Positions 10,811 to 19,886 of a DNA stretch of 64,000 nt are shown in pieces (positions within the stretch are counted from its first letter, which is position 1; each line of letters begins with the position of its first letter). The notes beneath the pieces are model-generated. The model saw nothing but the letters and a program-made list of their open reading frames with translations, was not told the DNA's origin and did not search any database. The translations under genes and the position numbers were made by a program. The DNA comes from Sophora flavescens. Taxonomy: Eukaryota > Streptophyta > Magnoliopsida > Fabales > Fabaceae. Where the stretch lies: the NCBI GenBank assembly GCA_030762895.1, contig CM061063.1, forward strand, positions 217,474,103-217,538,102, in the 5' to 3' direction.

Positions 10811-11027
10811 ATAATTCCAGAATTGCTTCTCTTTATTAACCTGAAAACAAGGAATAGCAGTAAGTGTTTTATTTGACTCTAAATCAGCTAAATTACCCTA
10901 AAACTACTTTAGAGACTCAAAATGTTGCTTGAAGACAATCAAGTCTAATTTGGGCGAAAACGAGATTAAACTCGAATAAAACCTATGGTCTTATTGGTTA
11001 AAAACTAGTCGAGCCAGAGGCTGATCA

Positions 11028-11032
11028 TTTAG
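11028..11032. repeat. Target site duplication TTTAG, right copy (element A)
   Basis: Identical to 5526-5530. Confidence 0.95.
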
Positions 11033-11055
11033 CTTGAAAAAGTAGCCGAAGAAGT

Positions 11056-11064
11056 AATTTTATT
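11056..11064. repeat. 9-bp target duplication AATTTTATT, left copy (MULE)
   Basis: Matches 11805-11813 exactly. Nine bases is the hallmark of Mutator-like insertions. Confidence 0.88.
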
Positions 11065-11804
11065 GGTTAAATTAGTGTTTTGGTCCCTTATATTTATTTT
11101 AGGTTTCATTTTTGTCCCTTATCTTTTTTTTTTGTTCCGTTTTGGTCCCTTATTTTTCAACCCTTGGCCTATTTTTGTCCCTTCCATCAATTTTGCACTA
11201 ACTGCGTTAGGTTTCTGCCGCCACTCACCGGAAACCACCGTAGACTCACCAGAATCTGGGTTTTACCATTTCTCTTTCTCTCTCCTTCCTTCTCTTCTTC
11301 CCTTCCTCTTTCTTTCTCTCCTTCCTTCTCTTCCTCTCCCATTCTCTCTCTTCTTCCTTGTATTTGACAGTGACAATGGCAGAGATGGGGGACCGGCAGT
11401 GATACGGTTGAAGATGTGGCGGCTGGGGTGTGTGCGAGGCGAGGTGGAGGCCGCGCAAGTCGGGTTCTATGCACCGACGCCTGCTCGCGGCGGGTCCAAG
11501 TTGGCGGAGACCATGCGGCTGAGATAGGAGACGAGCATAGTGAGGGAGATGGAGATTTTTCCAATAATGTGTATACTGTGCATGATTTAGAAGAAGGAAG
11601 GAGAAAGGGAGAGAAAATGGGGTTTCTCTCTCTAAACCCAGTTTCTGGCGGCGGCGGATACCTAACGCCGTCAGTGCAAAACTGACGGAAGGGACCAAAA
11701 TAGGCTAATGGTGTAAACATAGGGGACCAAAACGAAACAAAAAAAGATAAGGGACCAAAATGAAACCTAAAATAAAGATAAGGGACCAAAACACTAATTT
11801 ACCC
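11065..11804. mobile_element. Non-autonomous Mutator-like element with long TIRs
   Basis: 740 bp bounded by AATTTTATT duplications. The left end GGTTAAATTAGTG and the inverted right end GGGTAAATTAGTG begin imperfect inverted repeats of roughly 200 bp. These are built of several TTTGGTCCCTTAT-like words and extend to the GACGGCGTTAGG segment. Between the arms is a pyrimidine-rich stretch and a GC-rich core (about 11375-11540) unlike its surroundings. No transposase is encoded. The ORFs on both strands are by-products of the inverted repeat. Confidence 0.87.
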
Positions 11805-11813
11805 AATTTTATT
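11805..11813. repeat. 9-bp target duplication AATTTTATT, right copy (MULE)
   Basis: Identical to 11056-11064. Confidence 0.88.
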
Positions 11814-11858
11814 AGTGTAATTATATGACCTTTGAGAAGCGGGGTCCTTTACAACAAG

Positions 11859-11863
11859 CTTGT
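11859..11863. repeat. Target site duplication CTTGT, left copy (element C)
   Basis: CTTGT directly before the LTR at 11864 equals CTTGT at 19301-19305. Confidence 0.95.
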
Positions 11864-13420
11864 TGATGTCGTGCGCTGCGGATGCACGCGCGTGCGATTC
11901 CGGCAAGTGTACCGGACTGCCGTCAAGTAATAAAAGATATCGAACCCACAGAGACTGTGTTCTCGAATCGCAATCGGTTTTCGAATCGATTAGATCTGGA
12001 CTTTTTAGAGGGTTTTGAAAAATGTTTGAATTGGAAAATTAAAAGATAGATGAGCAGAAAACAATTGTTTTTGGGGTTTTCGATTTAAACGGATTCCTAG
12101 GGATTTGGGTTACCTTTGAGGTTGTTTATGTTGCTAATATGATTTACCTTTGTTGATTACCGAAATTGCCTTGAAGGCGAGTTTATCCTCTAATAGCTTA
12201 AGCTCCCTCTCGGGTTACAAAAGCCATGCCCAATTGACCCGACCCCTACTCTCGTGGTAGTCGATCCCAGATTGGACCCTTTGCGTTCCGTGACAACTCG
12301 TTGCTCCTCGAGGGACGGCTTCTAACTCTCGTGATTTTAGTCCCAAGTCTGACTTCTATAGGTCCGACACCCAAGTTCACCGCTAGGTTCCTCCTTGAAA
12401 TGTCTCAGTCATGCAAATAACCTAAGTTTACCGCTAGGTTCCTCCTTAGATCATTCACATCTCACAAACCAGTGGCTGCCGGGCTTTACGAGTGAAACAC
12501 ACTAGAAATCCTAAGTTCACCGCTAGGTTCCTCCTTAGAACATCTACGTCACGCAAATAAGCGGTTGCCGAAATTTATGAGTGATTAACACAGAAGAAAT
12601 CAGATCTAAAACAATAACGAAATCAACAACGATTTTACATCAAATCAACATCATTTACAAACCTCGGGCAGAGCCCTAGTCCCTAGAAACTAACTACTAC
12701 TCCAGTCTTGCCATGGAGATGACAAGCTGGGTTGACAACATAATGAAAATCAGAAAAGAGAAGAGAAGAGGAGAAGAGAGATCTATGCCTAAGTCCTAGT
12801 TGTTATGGATGTGATCCAGATTTACTGTATCTGATGCCTTGGTCCATATTTATAGAAATGGGGAAGTTAGAGTCCCAAACCAACTCAAAATCTGATCTAT
12901 TTCGGTTTCTTCAGGTCCAAGTAATGCGCGTCACGGCGTGTGGCCACACGGCGTGGCCGCCCGCCTCCTCTGGCACTTTTGGAAAATTCGGGTCTCTCGC
13001 GTGGCAAGCCCATGCTCGCGTTGCGAGCCCTCTGTTTCACGGCTGGGCCGTGATGTGCTCTGACTTGTGGTGGTTTTGGGTCACGGCCGTGATGGCTATC
13101 ACGGCCAGGCCGTGACAGACTCTGACTTCAGCCTTTGTTCTTTTTCAGTTATGCTCGATCATGGCCGTGATGGGCATCACGGCTAGGCCGTGATGGGCTC
13201 TGTTTGGCTCATTTTCTTCAGTTTTAAAGCTCCATCTTCATCCAAACTTCATCACGGTTGATCTTGAGCAATTTACCCTTGATATCTGCAAAACAACACA
13301 CGAAAACCGCCTTACCCGTTCCAAAGGAAAATTAACCTAAAATCTAATAAAAATATGCCTAAACTACATGAAAATGCATGCAAAATGATAGACAAAGATG
13401 ATGTGGAATCACACTCATCA
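11864..13420 (-). repeat. 3' LTR of element C
   Basis: 1557 bp, pairs with 17720-19300. The 24-bp length difference is mostly in the palindrome array (about 12928-13195). There this copy has lost part of one TCACGGCCGTGA-type dyad and has a rearranged first unit. A TATAAATA word on the minus strand lies at 12847-12854. Four near-identical ACCGCTAGGTTCCTCCTT words recur between about 12380 and 12540. Confidence 0.95.
12847..12854 (-). promoter_or_regulatory. Candidate TATA box, element C 3' LTR
   Basis: TATAAATA on the minus strand, 3' of the palindrome array in transcription order, the same layout as in element A. Confidence 0.55.
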
Positions 13421-13435
13421 AATCACCCCAAGCTT
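13421..13435 (-). other. Polypurine tract of element C
   Basis: Minus strand AAGCTTGGGGTGATT directly precedes the LTR start TGATGAG. Identical in element D. Confidence 0.85.
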
Positions 13436-15170
13436 AAAACTTTGCTTGTCCTCAAGCAATTACTCAGGCCATAAGATATAAATCATTCAAAGCATGGATA
13501 GTGAACTAAAAACCCTAGAAGCTAATTCAAGTAATAGGCATTTTTAATAAGCACTCAAGAGATAATCAAGTTCAAGTCCAATTAGAAGCTTAGGTTTTTT
13601 TCAAGTTCATGTCCTCACTGATTTGGGCACTCATCTCACCTCACTCAAGTGTTTTAGGGTTTATGACAATTCACTCCATTTCCTCAAGGAAAGTATTTTA
13701 CCATAGGCTTGACTATTAACCAAATCTCTACTTTATTTATGAAAACACTTAAGAATCAAGAGGTCTTTTCCTTTGGTTGTAATGTGGCCATGGTATTTAT
13801 TGTTAGGTGGGAAAATCAAGGAAAGGGAATTTCAAGAAGGCTAGACAGATTATCAAACATTACAAAGCATGGCACCTTCTAAAATAGTTTTGGGGGCTTT
13901 GATTTATTTTTTTCCACCTTTCTTCTTCTTCTTTTTTTTTTCATTTCTCACTTTCTTTGTCATCCCCTTCTCCTTTTTTTTTTGTTCATTTCATTTTTAT
14001 TTGTTTGGAGAAGGGGAGATTTATAGCTCAAGAGAAATATTTTCATCCCATTCTTTTTCCAACTACCATTTTGCCCCTTTTTGTAATACTTTAAAAGGTG
14101 CCATACCAAGCATTATTTATCAAAGTAATTCAAGGTACCAAGAAAAGTATTTTATCTTTAGGCTCAAAATTGGGTAACTAAGGGTAGCATTTAAACATTC
14201 AAAGCTCGGGAGGCCGGAAAAATACCTAGTGCCTCAATCATTTCCAAAAAATGTTTTCAAAAATTTTTAAGTTTTGAAATGGTTTCAAGTCAAGTTCTAG
14301 AAAATACAGTCCATGAGGAATTAAATCACTCTATCACAAGAAATGGGGTAGATTTAGTGAATACCCCTTTTGGCTCAAAATCTTACATTTAGTAGTTCAA
14401 AAATCAGTGAGAAACACAAGTTTAAGGAACCACATGCTAATTATCAACTATCAAATGACTATCTCAAGAATTTTTATTTTTAGCCATATCACAAGAATAA
14501 TGAAAAATTGGGTTCAAAATTCACTATCTCATTTCATTTGGCTCCAAGTTCTTACAATCGGATGCATGTTCTAAGTGAGGGGCAATCTAGAGAATGTGAT
14601 CATACCAATCTATGCCTATGCGAATGCAATATGAATGCAACAATGCAAATGCAAAATTAAATACCCCTACCCCAAGCTTGATTACTTACATTGTCTCCAA
14701 TGTAAATAATCAAGTCGGAGAGAGGAGAAAAATGGAACAACTTACCGAGTCGGTAGCGGGTGTTGGCTCACATTCCAGTCAAAACTTGGGTGGAAATTTT
14801 ATCACGGCCGTGAGGCTCTTCACGGGCAGGCCGTGATCGTTTCTGGTCCTCAGGAGTTGCCCTGTCACGGCCGTGATCTACATCACGGCTAGGCCATGAT
14901 GCTCTCTGATCTTGGCATCCTACTCATCACGCCCGTGATGGTTGTCACGGCTAGGCCGTGATCCTTTCTGTGCTCTTGTTTAGTTCATCACGGCCGTGAC
15001 CACTGTCACGGCCAGGGCGTGATAGCCTCTGACTTTATCTTTTTTATGCTCTTCTTCACTTTCTCAACCTGAAAACACTAGACAAACCTATTAATGATAT
15101 TTTTGCCTCTTGATCTTCTCAAATTATTCAAGAGGTTAAATCGAAAACAAAAGGAAAAAGGGAAAGACAA
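13436..15170 (-). other. Non-coding 3' interior of element C
   Basis: It aligns by eye with 28642-30240 of element D over most of its length, including a T-rich block (about 13910-14000) and the CCCCTACCCCAAGCTT segment near 14665. It has no plausible ORF on the coding strand. The four-unit palindrome array at 14801-15040 is the main difference from D. Confidence 0.7.
14801..15040. repeat. Four-unit 62-bp palindrome array inside the element C interior
   Basis: Unit starts are near 14802, 14865, 14927 and 14988 (spacings 63, 62 and 61). Each unit holds a TCACGGCCGTGA-type palindrome, five or six spacer bases, then a second TCACGG..AGGCCGTGA dyad, and ends near TTTCTG or CTCTG. It is the same unit as in the LTRs of families A and C, but here it is outside the LTR, between the ORF and the PPT. 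Element D lacks it at the matching place. Confidence 0.9.
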
Positions 15171-15190
15171 CTTGGGTTGCCTCCCAAGAA
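15171..15190 (-). other. Conserved hairpin after the gag-protease ORF (element C)
   Basis: Minus strand CTTGGGAGGCAACCCAAG can fold with a CTTGGG/CCCAAG stem around a short loop, just downstream of the ORF stop. Element D carries TTGGGAGGCAACCCAA at about 30239-30256 in the same position. Confidence 0.6.
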
Positions 15191-15231
15191 GCGCTTATTT
15201 ATGGTCATAAGCTTGACCATACTTCCTTCAA

Positions 15232-17568
15232 TCAACCGGGGTCGGCTGGGCGTAGAAGTGCAGGCACACTTCTCTTCCATGGAGCTCCTTCAAATAGCCG
15301 TTTCTGCTCATACGGCCAATAATGCTTCCGCTTTGCTCTTTTCTCTCGGAGCTTCCTAGCCTTCCTTTCTTCCGGCGGAAGTTTTGTTTCCGCATGGACA
15401 GCAATTCCAACTTCACCACTGGGTGCATCTTCAACCATGCATATCTTTGGGATTGCTTCCATGCTAAGTTATTTCTCTACCGCTGGAGACGTTACATCAA
15501 TTCTGCACACATGGCTCTCAAAAGGAGGGTTGTTACAAGAGTTAGTCAACTGAAAATTTACCCTACCTTCCTCTACATTTAGAGAGAGTTTGCCATTCCT
15601 TACGTCTATTAATGCTCCAGCGGTTGCCAAGAATGGCCTTCCTAAAATGATGGGGAATTTAGAATTCCCTTTCATGTCCAATACCAGGAAGTCGGTAGGG
15701 ATGAGAATTTTCCCTACCTTTACAGGAACATTCTCTAGTATGCCTAGAGGAGTCCTAGTTGAGCCATCCGCAATTTGTAAGGGGAATTTGAATGGTCTCA
15801 ACTATTTGCTTCCCAACCTTTCCATGATAGTGAGGGACATCAAGCTCGCACTAGCCCCTAGGTCACATAAGGCTTGGTCAATTTGCACTTGTTCAATCGA
15901 GCAAGCGATGGAGAAACTACCTGGGTCTTTCAGTTTAGTAGGCATTTTAGTCTCTACATCTACTTGCTTTTTCCTGACCAACCTTTGTGGGAAAGGTATC
16001 GGGGGTTGGTACGGTGGTGGAGGGACATATTTCGGTTCTGACTCTTCCTTTTCGCTCGTGTCCTCCTCCGGTTCCACGTCCATTTCAACTACCCCCACCC
16101 CAAGCTTATCATCCCTCAAGTGTATGACATTGCAATGCTCATTGGGATTTGCTTCGGGTTGCCCCGGGAATGTACCCTTAGGTCTCGAGTACGTGCTGGC
16201 TTGTTGGGCAATATGGTTTTCTAGCATCTTGTTATGAGTTGCTAAGTTGTCTACCTTAGATGCTAGATCCTTTATTGCCTCACTCACTGCCCTTCCTTGT
16301 TGTCTAAACTCCTCATTCTGTTTTGTCTGAGTTTCGACAAAACTTTCAAATAAATTCTCGAGTTTAGATCTTTGTACCTGAGGATACCCCGGTGCTGCTC
16401 TCTTATTACCTTGACCCTCTTGGAACTCATGGTTGAGCGTGTTGCTGTAGTTGCCGTAGGAGAGGTAAGGGTTGTTCCTTCTTTGGTTGTAGGGATTTGG
16501 GGGAGCATAGTTGGGCAGCTTCAGGTTCGTATCATAGAAGTTGTTACAAGAGTTCACTTGCTCACCCGAAGCGCCGGATCCATGAGCGATGCCACGAGGG
16601 CATTCCATCATGTCATGTCCCTGCATTCCACAAATCTCACAAACAAGGTTAGTAGCACCTAATGCACTCACATTAGCTCTTTCAAGCCGATCAAAACGTT
16701 TATTAAGTGAGTCTATTTTTGACATAATAAGATCTGTGCTATTTACCTCAAACTTACCCCCCGAAATCTTGTTCGGGTTATTACCTCTTTCGGATCCCCA
16801 TTGGTGGTAGTTGGTGGCGACATTCTCGATGATGTTGAATGCCTCAGTGAGAGGCCTATTCATAAACGCTCCACTGGCTGCAGAATCAAGTGACACCTTC
16901 GAAGAGTAGTCCAATCCGTTATAGAAGGTGTGCACTAATAACCACCTCTCGAGTCCGTGATGTGGGCACGACTCCAGCAGTCCCTTGTAGCGATCCCAGG
17001 CTTCTGATAATGATTCTCCGTCTTTCTGGAAGAAGCTGGTGATCTGGGTTCTTATGTAGGCCGTCTTGGATGGAGGGAAGAATTTCTCCAAGAACGCCTG
17101 CTCCAATTGGTCCCAAGTAGTCAAAGTGTTAGCGGGGATTTGCTTTAGCCAGGCCTTCGCTTTTCCAGCGAGAGATGAGGGGAACAGTCTCAAACGCACA
17201 ACATCGACTAAGGCTCCATTAATCCTGATTGCATCGGTGAACTCTAAGAATGTTTCTATATGATCGGTCGGGTCCTCCGAAGGCAATCCTCCGAATTGAT
17301 GTTGCCTAATCATGTTGATTAGCATGGGCGGTATGGTATAGTTTTCCGCCTCAATCTCTGGCCTTGCAATCCCAGTTCGCAAGCCTCTCGCATTTGGGGC
17401 TGCGTAGTCCTTCAAAGGTTTTGTATCCGGTTGATTCGCCATGAGTGGAACGGGACTCAACCTTTCTCCCTCTCTTTGTAGTCTTCTACGTCTGTGGAAG
17501 GTCCTCTCGATCTCCGGATCAATCTCACTAAGGCTCCCAAGACTTATGGATCTTTGCATATAACACAC
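15232..17568 (-). pseudogene. gag-protease ORF of element C, two in-frame stops
   Basis: One reading frame, interrupted by TAG at 15802 and TAA at 15469. The N-terminus has the DPEIERTFHRRRR motif typical of Athila/Tat gag. The core has LRLFPSSLAGKAKAWL and LEQAFLEKFFP. A CCHC knuckle, CEICGMQGHDMMEC, is at about residue 310. A coiled coil follows, then an LRDDKLG stretch. The protease starts CDLGASASLM (active-site D in DLGAS) and continues after the TAG with IILGRPFLATAGALID. A basic tail, LREKRAKRKHYWPYEQ, ends ALLRPADPG and has a counterpart in D. Without the stops the protein would be about 778 residues. Both stops fall at or after the protease active site, so gag itself is intact. Nothing after it resembles a polymerase. 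I cannot tell inactivation from read-through. Confidence 0.85.
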
Positions 17569-17695
17569 AGAGAGATGGATACAATAGAAGGAAAAGATTA
17601 TTTTTTTATATATATTTCAGAAATAAAAATCAAATAAAAAGAAAAGGTCCAGAAAAATCAATTCAAAATTTGAATTGAGATTCGAAAAGGCATAG

Positions 17696-17713
17696 TCCCC
17701 GGCAACGGCGCCA
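17696..17713 (-). other. Primer binding site of element C, tRNA-Asp type
   Basis: Minus strand TGGCGCCGTTGCCGGGGA, six bases from the LTR. Confidence 0.88.
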
Positions 17714-18702
17714 AAAACTTGATGTCGTGCGCTGCGGATGCACGCGCGTGCGATTCCGGCAAGTGTACCGGACTGCCGTCAAGTAATAAAAGATATCGAA
17801 CCCACAGAGACTGTGTTCTCGAATCGCAATCGGTTTTCGAATCGATTAGATCTGGACTTTTTAGAGGATTTTGAAAAATGTTTGAATTGGAAAATTAAAA
17901 GATAGATGAGCAGAAAACAATTGTTTTTGGGGTTTTCGATTTAAACGGATTCCTAGGGATTTGGGTTACCTTTGAGGTTGTTTATGTTGCTAATCTGATT
18001 TACCTTTGTTGATTACCGAAATTGCCTTGAAGGCGAGTTTATCCTCTAATAGCTTAAGCTCCCTCTCGGGTTACAAAAGCCGTGCCCAATTGACCCGACC
18101 CCTACTCTCGTGGTAGTCGATCCCAGATTGGACCCTTTACGTTCCGTGACAACTCGTTGCTCCTCGAGGGACGGCTTCTAACTCTCGTGATTTCAGTCCC
18201 AAGTCTGACTTCTATAGGTCCGACACCCAAGTTCACCGCTAGGTTCCTCCTTGAAATGTCTCAGTCATGCAAATAACCTAAGTTTACCGCTAGGTTCCTC
18301 CTTAGATCATTCACATCTCACAAACCAGTGGCTGCCGGGCTTTACGAGTGAAACACACTAGAAATCCTAAGTTCACCGCTAGGTTCCTCCTTAGAACATC
18401 TACGTCACGCAAATAAGCGGTTGCCGAAATTTATGAGTGATTAACACACTAGAAATCAGATCTAAAACAATAACGAAATCAACAACGATTTTACATCAAA
18501 TCAACGTCATTTACAAACCTCGGGCAGAGCCCTAGTCCCTAGAAACTAACTACTACTCCAGTCTTGCCATGGAGATGACAAGCTGGGTTGACAACATAAT
18601 GAAAATCAGAAAAGAGAAGAGAAGAGGAGAAGAGAGATCTATGCCTAAGTCCTAGTTGTTATGGATGTGATCCAGATTTACTGTATCTGATGCCTTGGTC
18701 CA

Positions 18703-18710
18703 TATTTATA
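18703..18710 (-). promoter_or_regulatory. Candidate TATA box, element C 5' LTR
   Basis: TATAAATA on the minus strand, directly downstream of the array. This is the copy that would drive gag transcription. Confidence 0.6.
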
Positions 18711-18784
18711 GAAATGGGGAAGTTAGAGTCCCAAACCAACTCAAAATCTGATCTATTTCGGTTTCTTCAGGTCCAAGTAATGCG

Positions 18785-19075
18785 CGTCACGGCCGTGATG
18801 GCCATCACGGCCAGGCCGTGACGGTCTCTGCCTCTGGCACTTTTGGAAAATTCGGGTCTCTCGCGTGGCGAGCCCATGCTCGCGTCGCGAGCCCTCTGTT
18901 ATGGCCGTGAAGAATTTCACGGCTGGGCCGTGATGTGCTCTGACTTGTGGTGGTTTTGGGTCACGGCCGTGATGGCTATCACGGCCAGGCCGTGACAGAC
19001 TCTGACTTCAGCCTTTGTTCTTTTTCAGTTATGCTCGATCATGGCCGTGATGGGCATCACGGCTAGGCCGTGATG
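18785..19075. repeat. GC-rich palindrome array in the element C 5' LTR
   Basis: Contains perfect TCACGGCCGTGA at 18787 and 18961, variants at 18899 and 19039, and CTCGCGTCGCGAG between. It is more complete than the matching array of the 3' LTR. Confidence 0.88.
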
Positions 19076-19300
19076 GGCTCTGTTTGGCTCATTTTCTTCA
19101 GTTTTAAAGCTCCATCTTCATCCAAACTTCATCATGGTTGATCTTGAGCAATTTACCCTTGATATCTGCAAAACAACACACGAAAACCGCCTTACCCGTT
19201 CCAAAGGAAAATTAACCTAAAATCTAATAAAAATATGCCTAAACTACATGAAAATGCATGCAAAATGATAGACAAAGATGATGTGGAATCACACTCATCA

Positions 19301-19305
19301 CTTGT
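19301..19305. repeat. Target site duplication CTTGT, right copy (element C)
   Basis: Identical to 11859-11863. Confidence 0.95.
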
Positions 19306-19805
19306 GTTCCTTCCACTTTCTAATAAACAGTCCCACACTGCAAATAGAAGAAAATTATTAATTTCATGGTATACAATAAAAAAGAGGAAGTATTGCATAA
19401 ACTATACAATAACAACTTTTTATTCACAAGACGAGCTATATTATAAACTAAAATTCCTGGAAAGACAAATTGTGTGACAATATTGAGGAATACAATCATG
19501 CTATGCACAAATCTAGCGAATGAACATTATTAATCATTTAAGGTATTGTCAAAAGAGTCAAAGAAAGGACATACTAGACCAGTCATGTCTTCAAGGAGTA
19601 ACTAAAGACCACCAAACCAGCTATGAGAAAAGTACCCGAGGCTCTACTGCAACTGCCACTGATTAGCATGCCCATTCAGAAGTGCCAACCATTAGCACGC
19701 CAATATTTTCTTGTGTTTTCAAGGGAACGAGCATGTTTAATATTCAAAAACAATCTATAAGCCCTCTCTGTTTTATTTGAAGCAAGCAGTTTGTTACTTA
19801 GTTTA
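19306..19805. other. 3' flank of the PPR gene
   Basis: AT-rich, no ORF worth calling. It would hold the 3' UTR of the PPR gene. No repeat recognised. Confidence 0.5.
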
Positions 19806-19886
19806 CTATATACAAGCTCTCAAGCGTAACCCTTTGCGCAAAGACTCCTCCATAACAAGAACAGCATTCTCAAGCTGTCCTAAATT
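19806..19886 (-). other. In-frame PPR-like tail beyond the TGA stop
   Basis: After the TGA the frame stays open for 26 codons, reading NLGQLENAVLVMEESLRKGL, and ends at TAG 19806-19808. LENAVLVMEE is the kind of helix that ends PPR arrays, and GL(C/T)NxGQLENAVL is a usual PPR string. A TGT or TGC cysteine codon changed to TGA would explain it. The true ancestral protein was probably longer. Confidence 0.6.

Larger units (their letters stand above)
5531..11027 (-). mobile_element. Element A: complete non-autonomous LTR retrotransposon (Athila/Tat-lineage)
   Basis: Two LTRs of 1289 and 1287 bp, each starting TGACAC and ending TGATCA on the plus strand, flank 2921 bp of interior and sit between TTTAG duplications. 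The tRNA-Asp PBS is beside the right LTR and the polypurine tract beside the left one, so transcription is on the minus strand. The interior holds one 448-codon ORF and no protease, reverse transcriptase, RNase H or integrase. It is therefore LARD-like but with a retained ORF. It shares PPT and PBS type, plus a short 3' block (AAATTATTCAAGAG at about 8156), with elements C and D. A second copy of the family is element B at 39991-45388. Confidence 0.93.
9741..11027 (-). repeat. 5' LTR of element A
   Basis: 1287 bp, TGACACG to GGCTGATCA on the plus strand. It contains the GC-rich palindrome array at about 10458-10810 and the TATA word at 10444-10450. Several array positions differ from the left LTR by C-to-T or G-to-A changes at CG sites. 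Confidence 0.95.
11864..19300 (-). mobile_element. Element C: complete gag-protease-only LTR retrotransposon (Athila/Tat-lineage)
   Basis: LTRs of 1557 and 1581 bp (TGATGTCG to CACTCATCA on the plus strand) flank a 4299-bp interior and sit between CTTGT duplications. The tRNA-Asp PBS is at 17696-17713 and the PPT at 13421-13435. The interior encodes gag and an aspartic protease with a short tail, then about 1.8 kb of non-coding DNA. Reverse transcriptase, RNase H and integrase are absent, so it depends on a helper. The architecture matches the class called TR-GAG, with protease added. Outside the palindrome array the LTRs differ at only about ten positions that I noticed, so insertion looks recent. 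Confidence 0.95.
17720..19300 (-). repeat. 5' LTR of element C
   Basis: 1581 bp. It contains a TATAAATA word (minus) at 18703-18710 and upstream of it the palindrome array at about 18785-19075. The dyads start at about 18787, 18899, 18961 and 19039, of which 18899 to 18961 is exactly 62 bp. CTCGCG dyads lie between the first two. Confidence 0.95.

Noticed and set aside
11187..11789. Overlapping ORFs of 150-200 codons on both strands in the MULE
   Set aside because: They read through the inverted repeats and low-complexity CTTCTC DNA; products are mirror images of the arms and have no domain.
14801..15040. Regularly spaced palindromes resembling a CRISPR array
   Set aside because: The intervening sequence is itself repeated, the copies are imperfect, they occur in LTR elements of a plant genome, and no cas genes are present. 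They are tandem repeats.
15590..16237. 215-codon plus-strand ORF
   Set aside because: Antisense shadow of the gag-protease ORF of element C.
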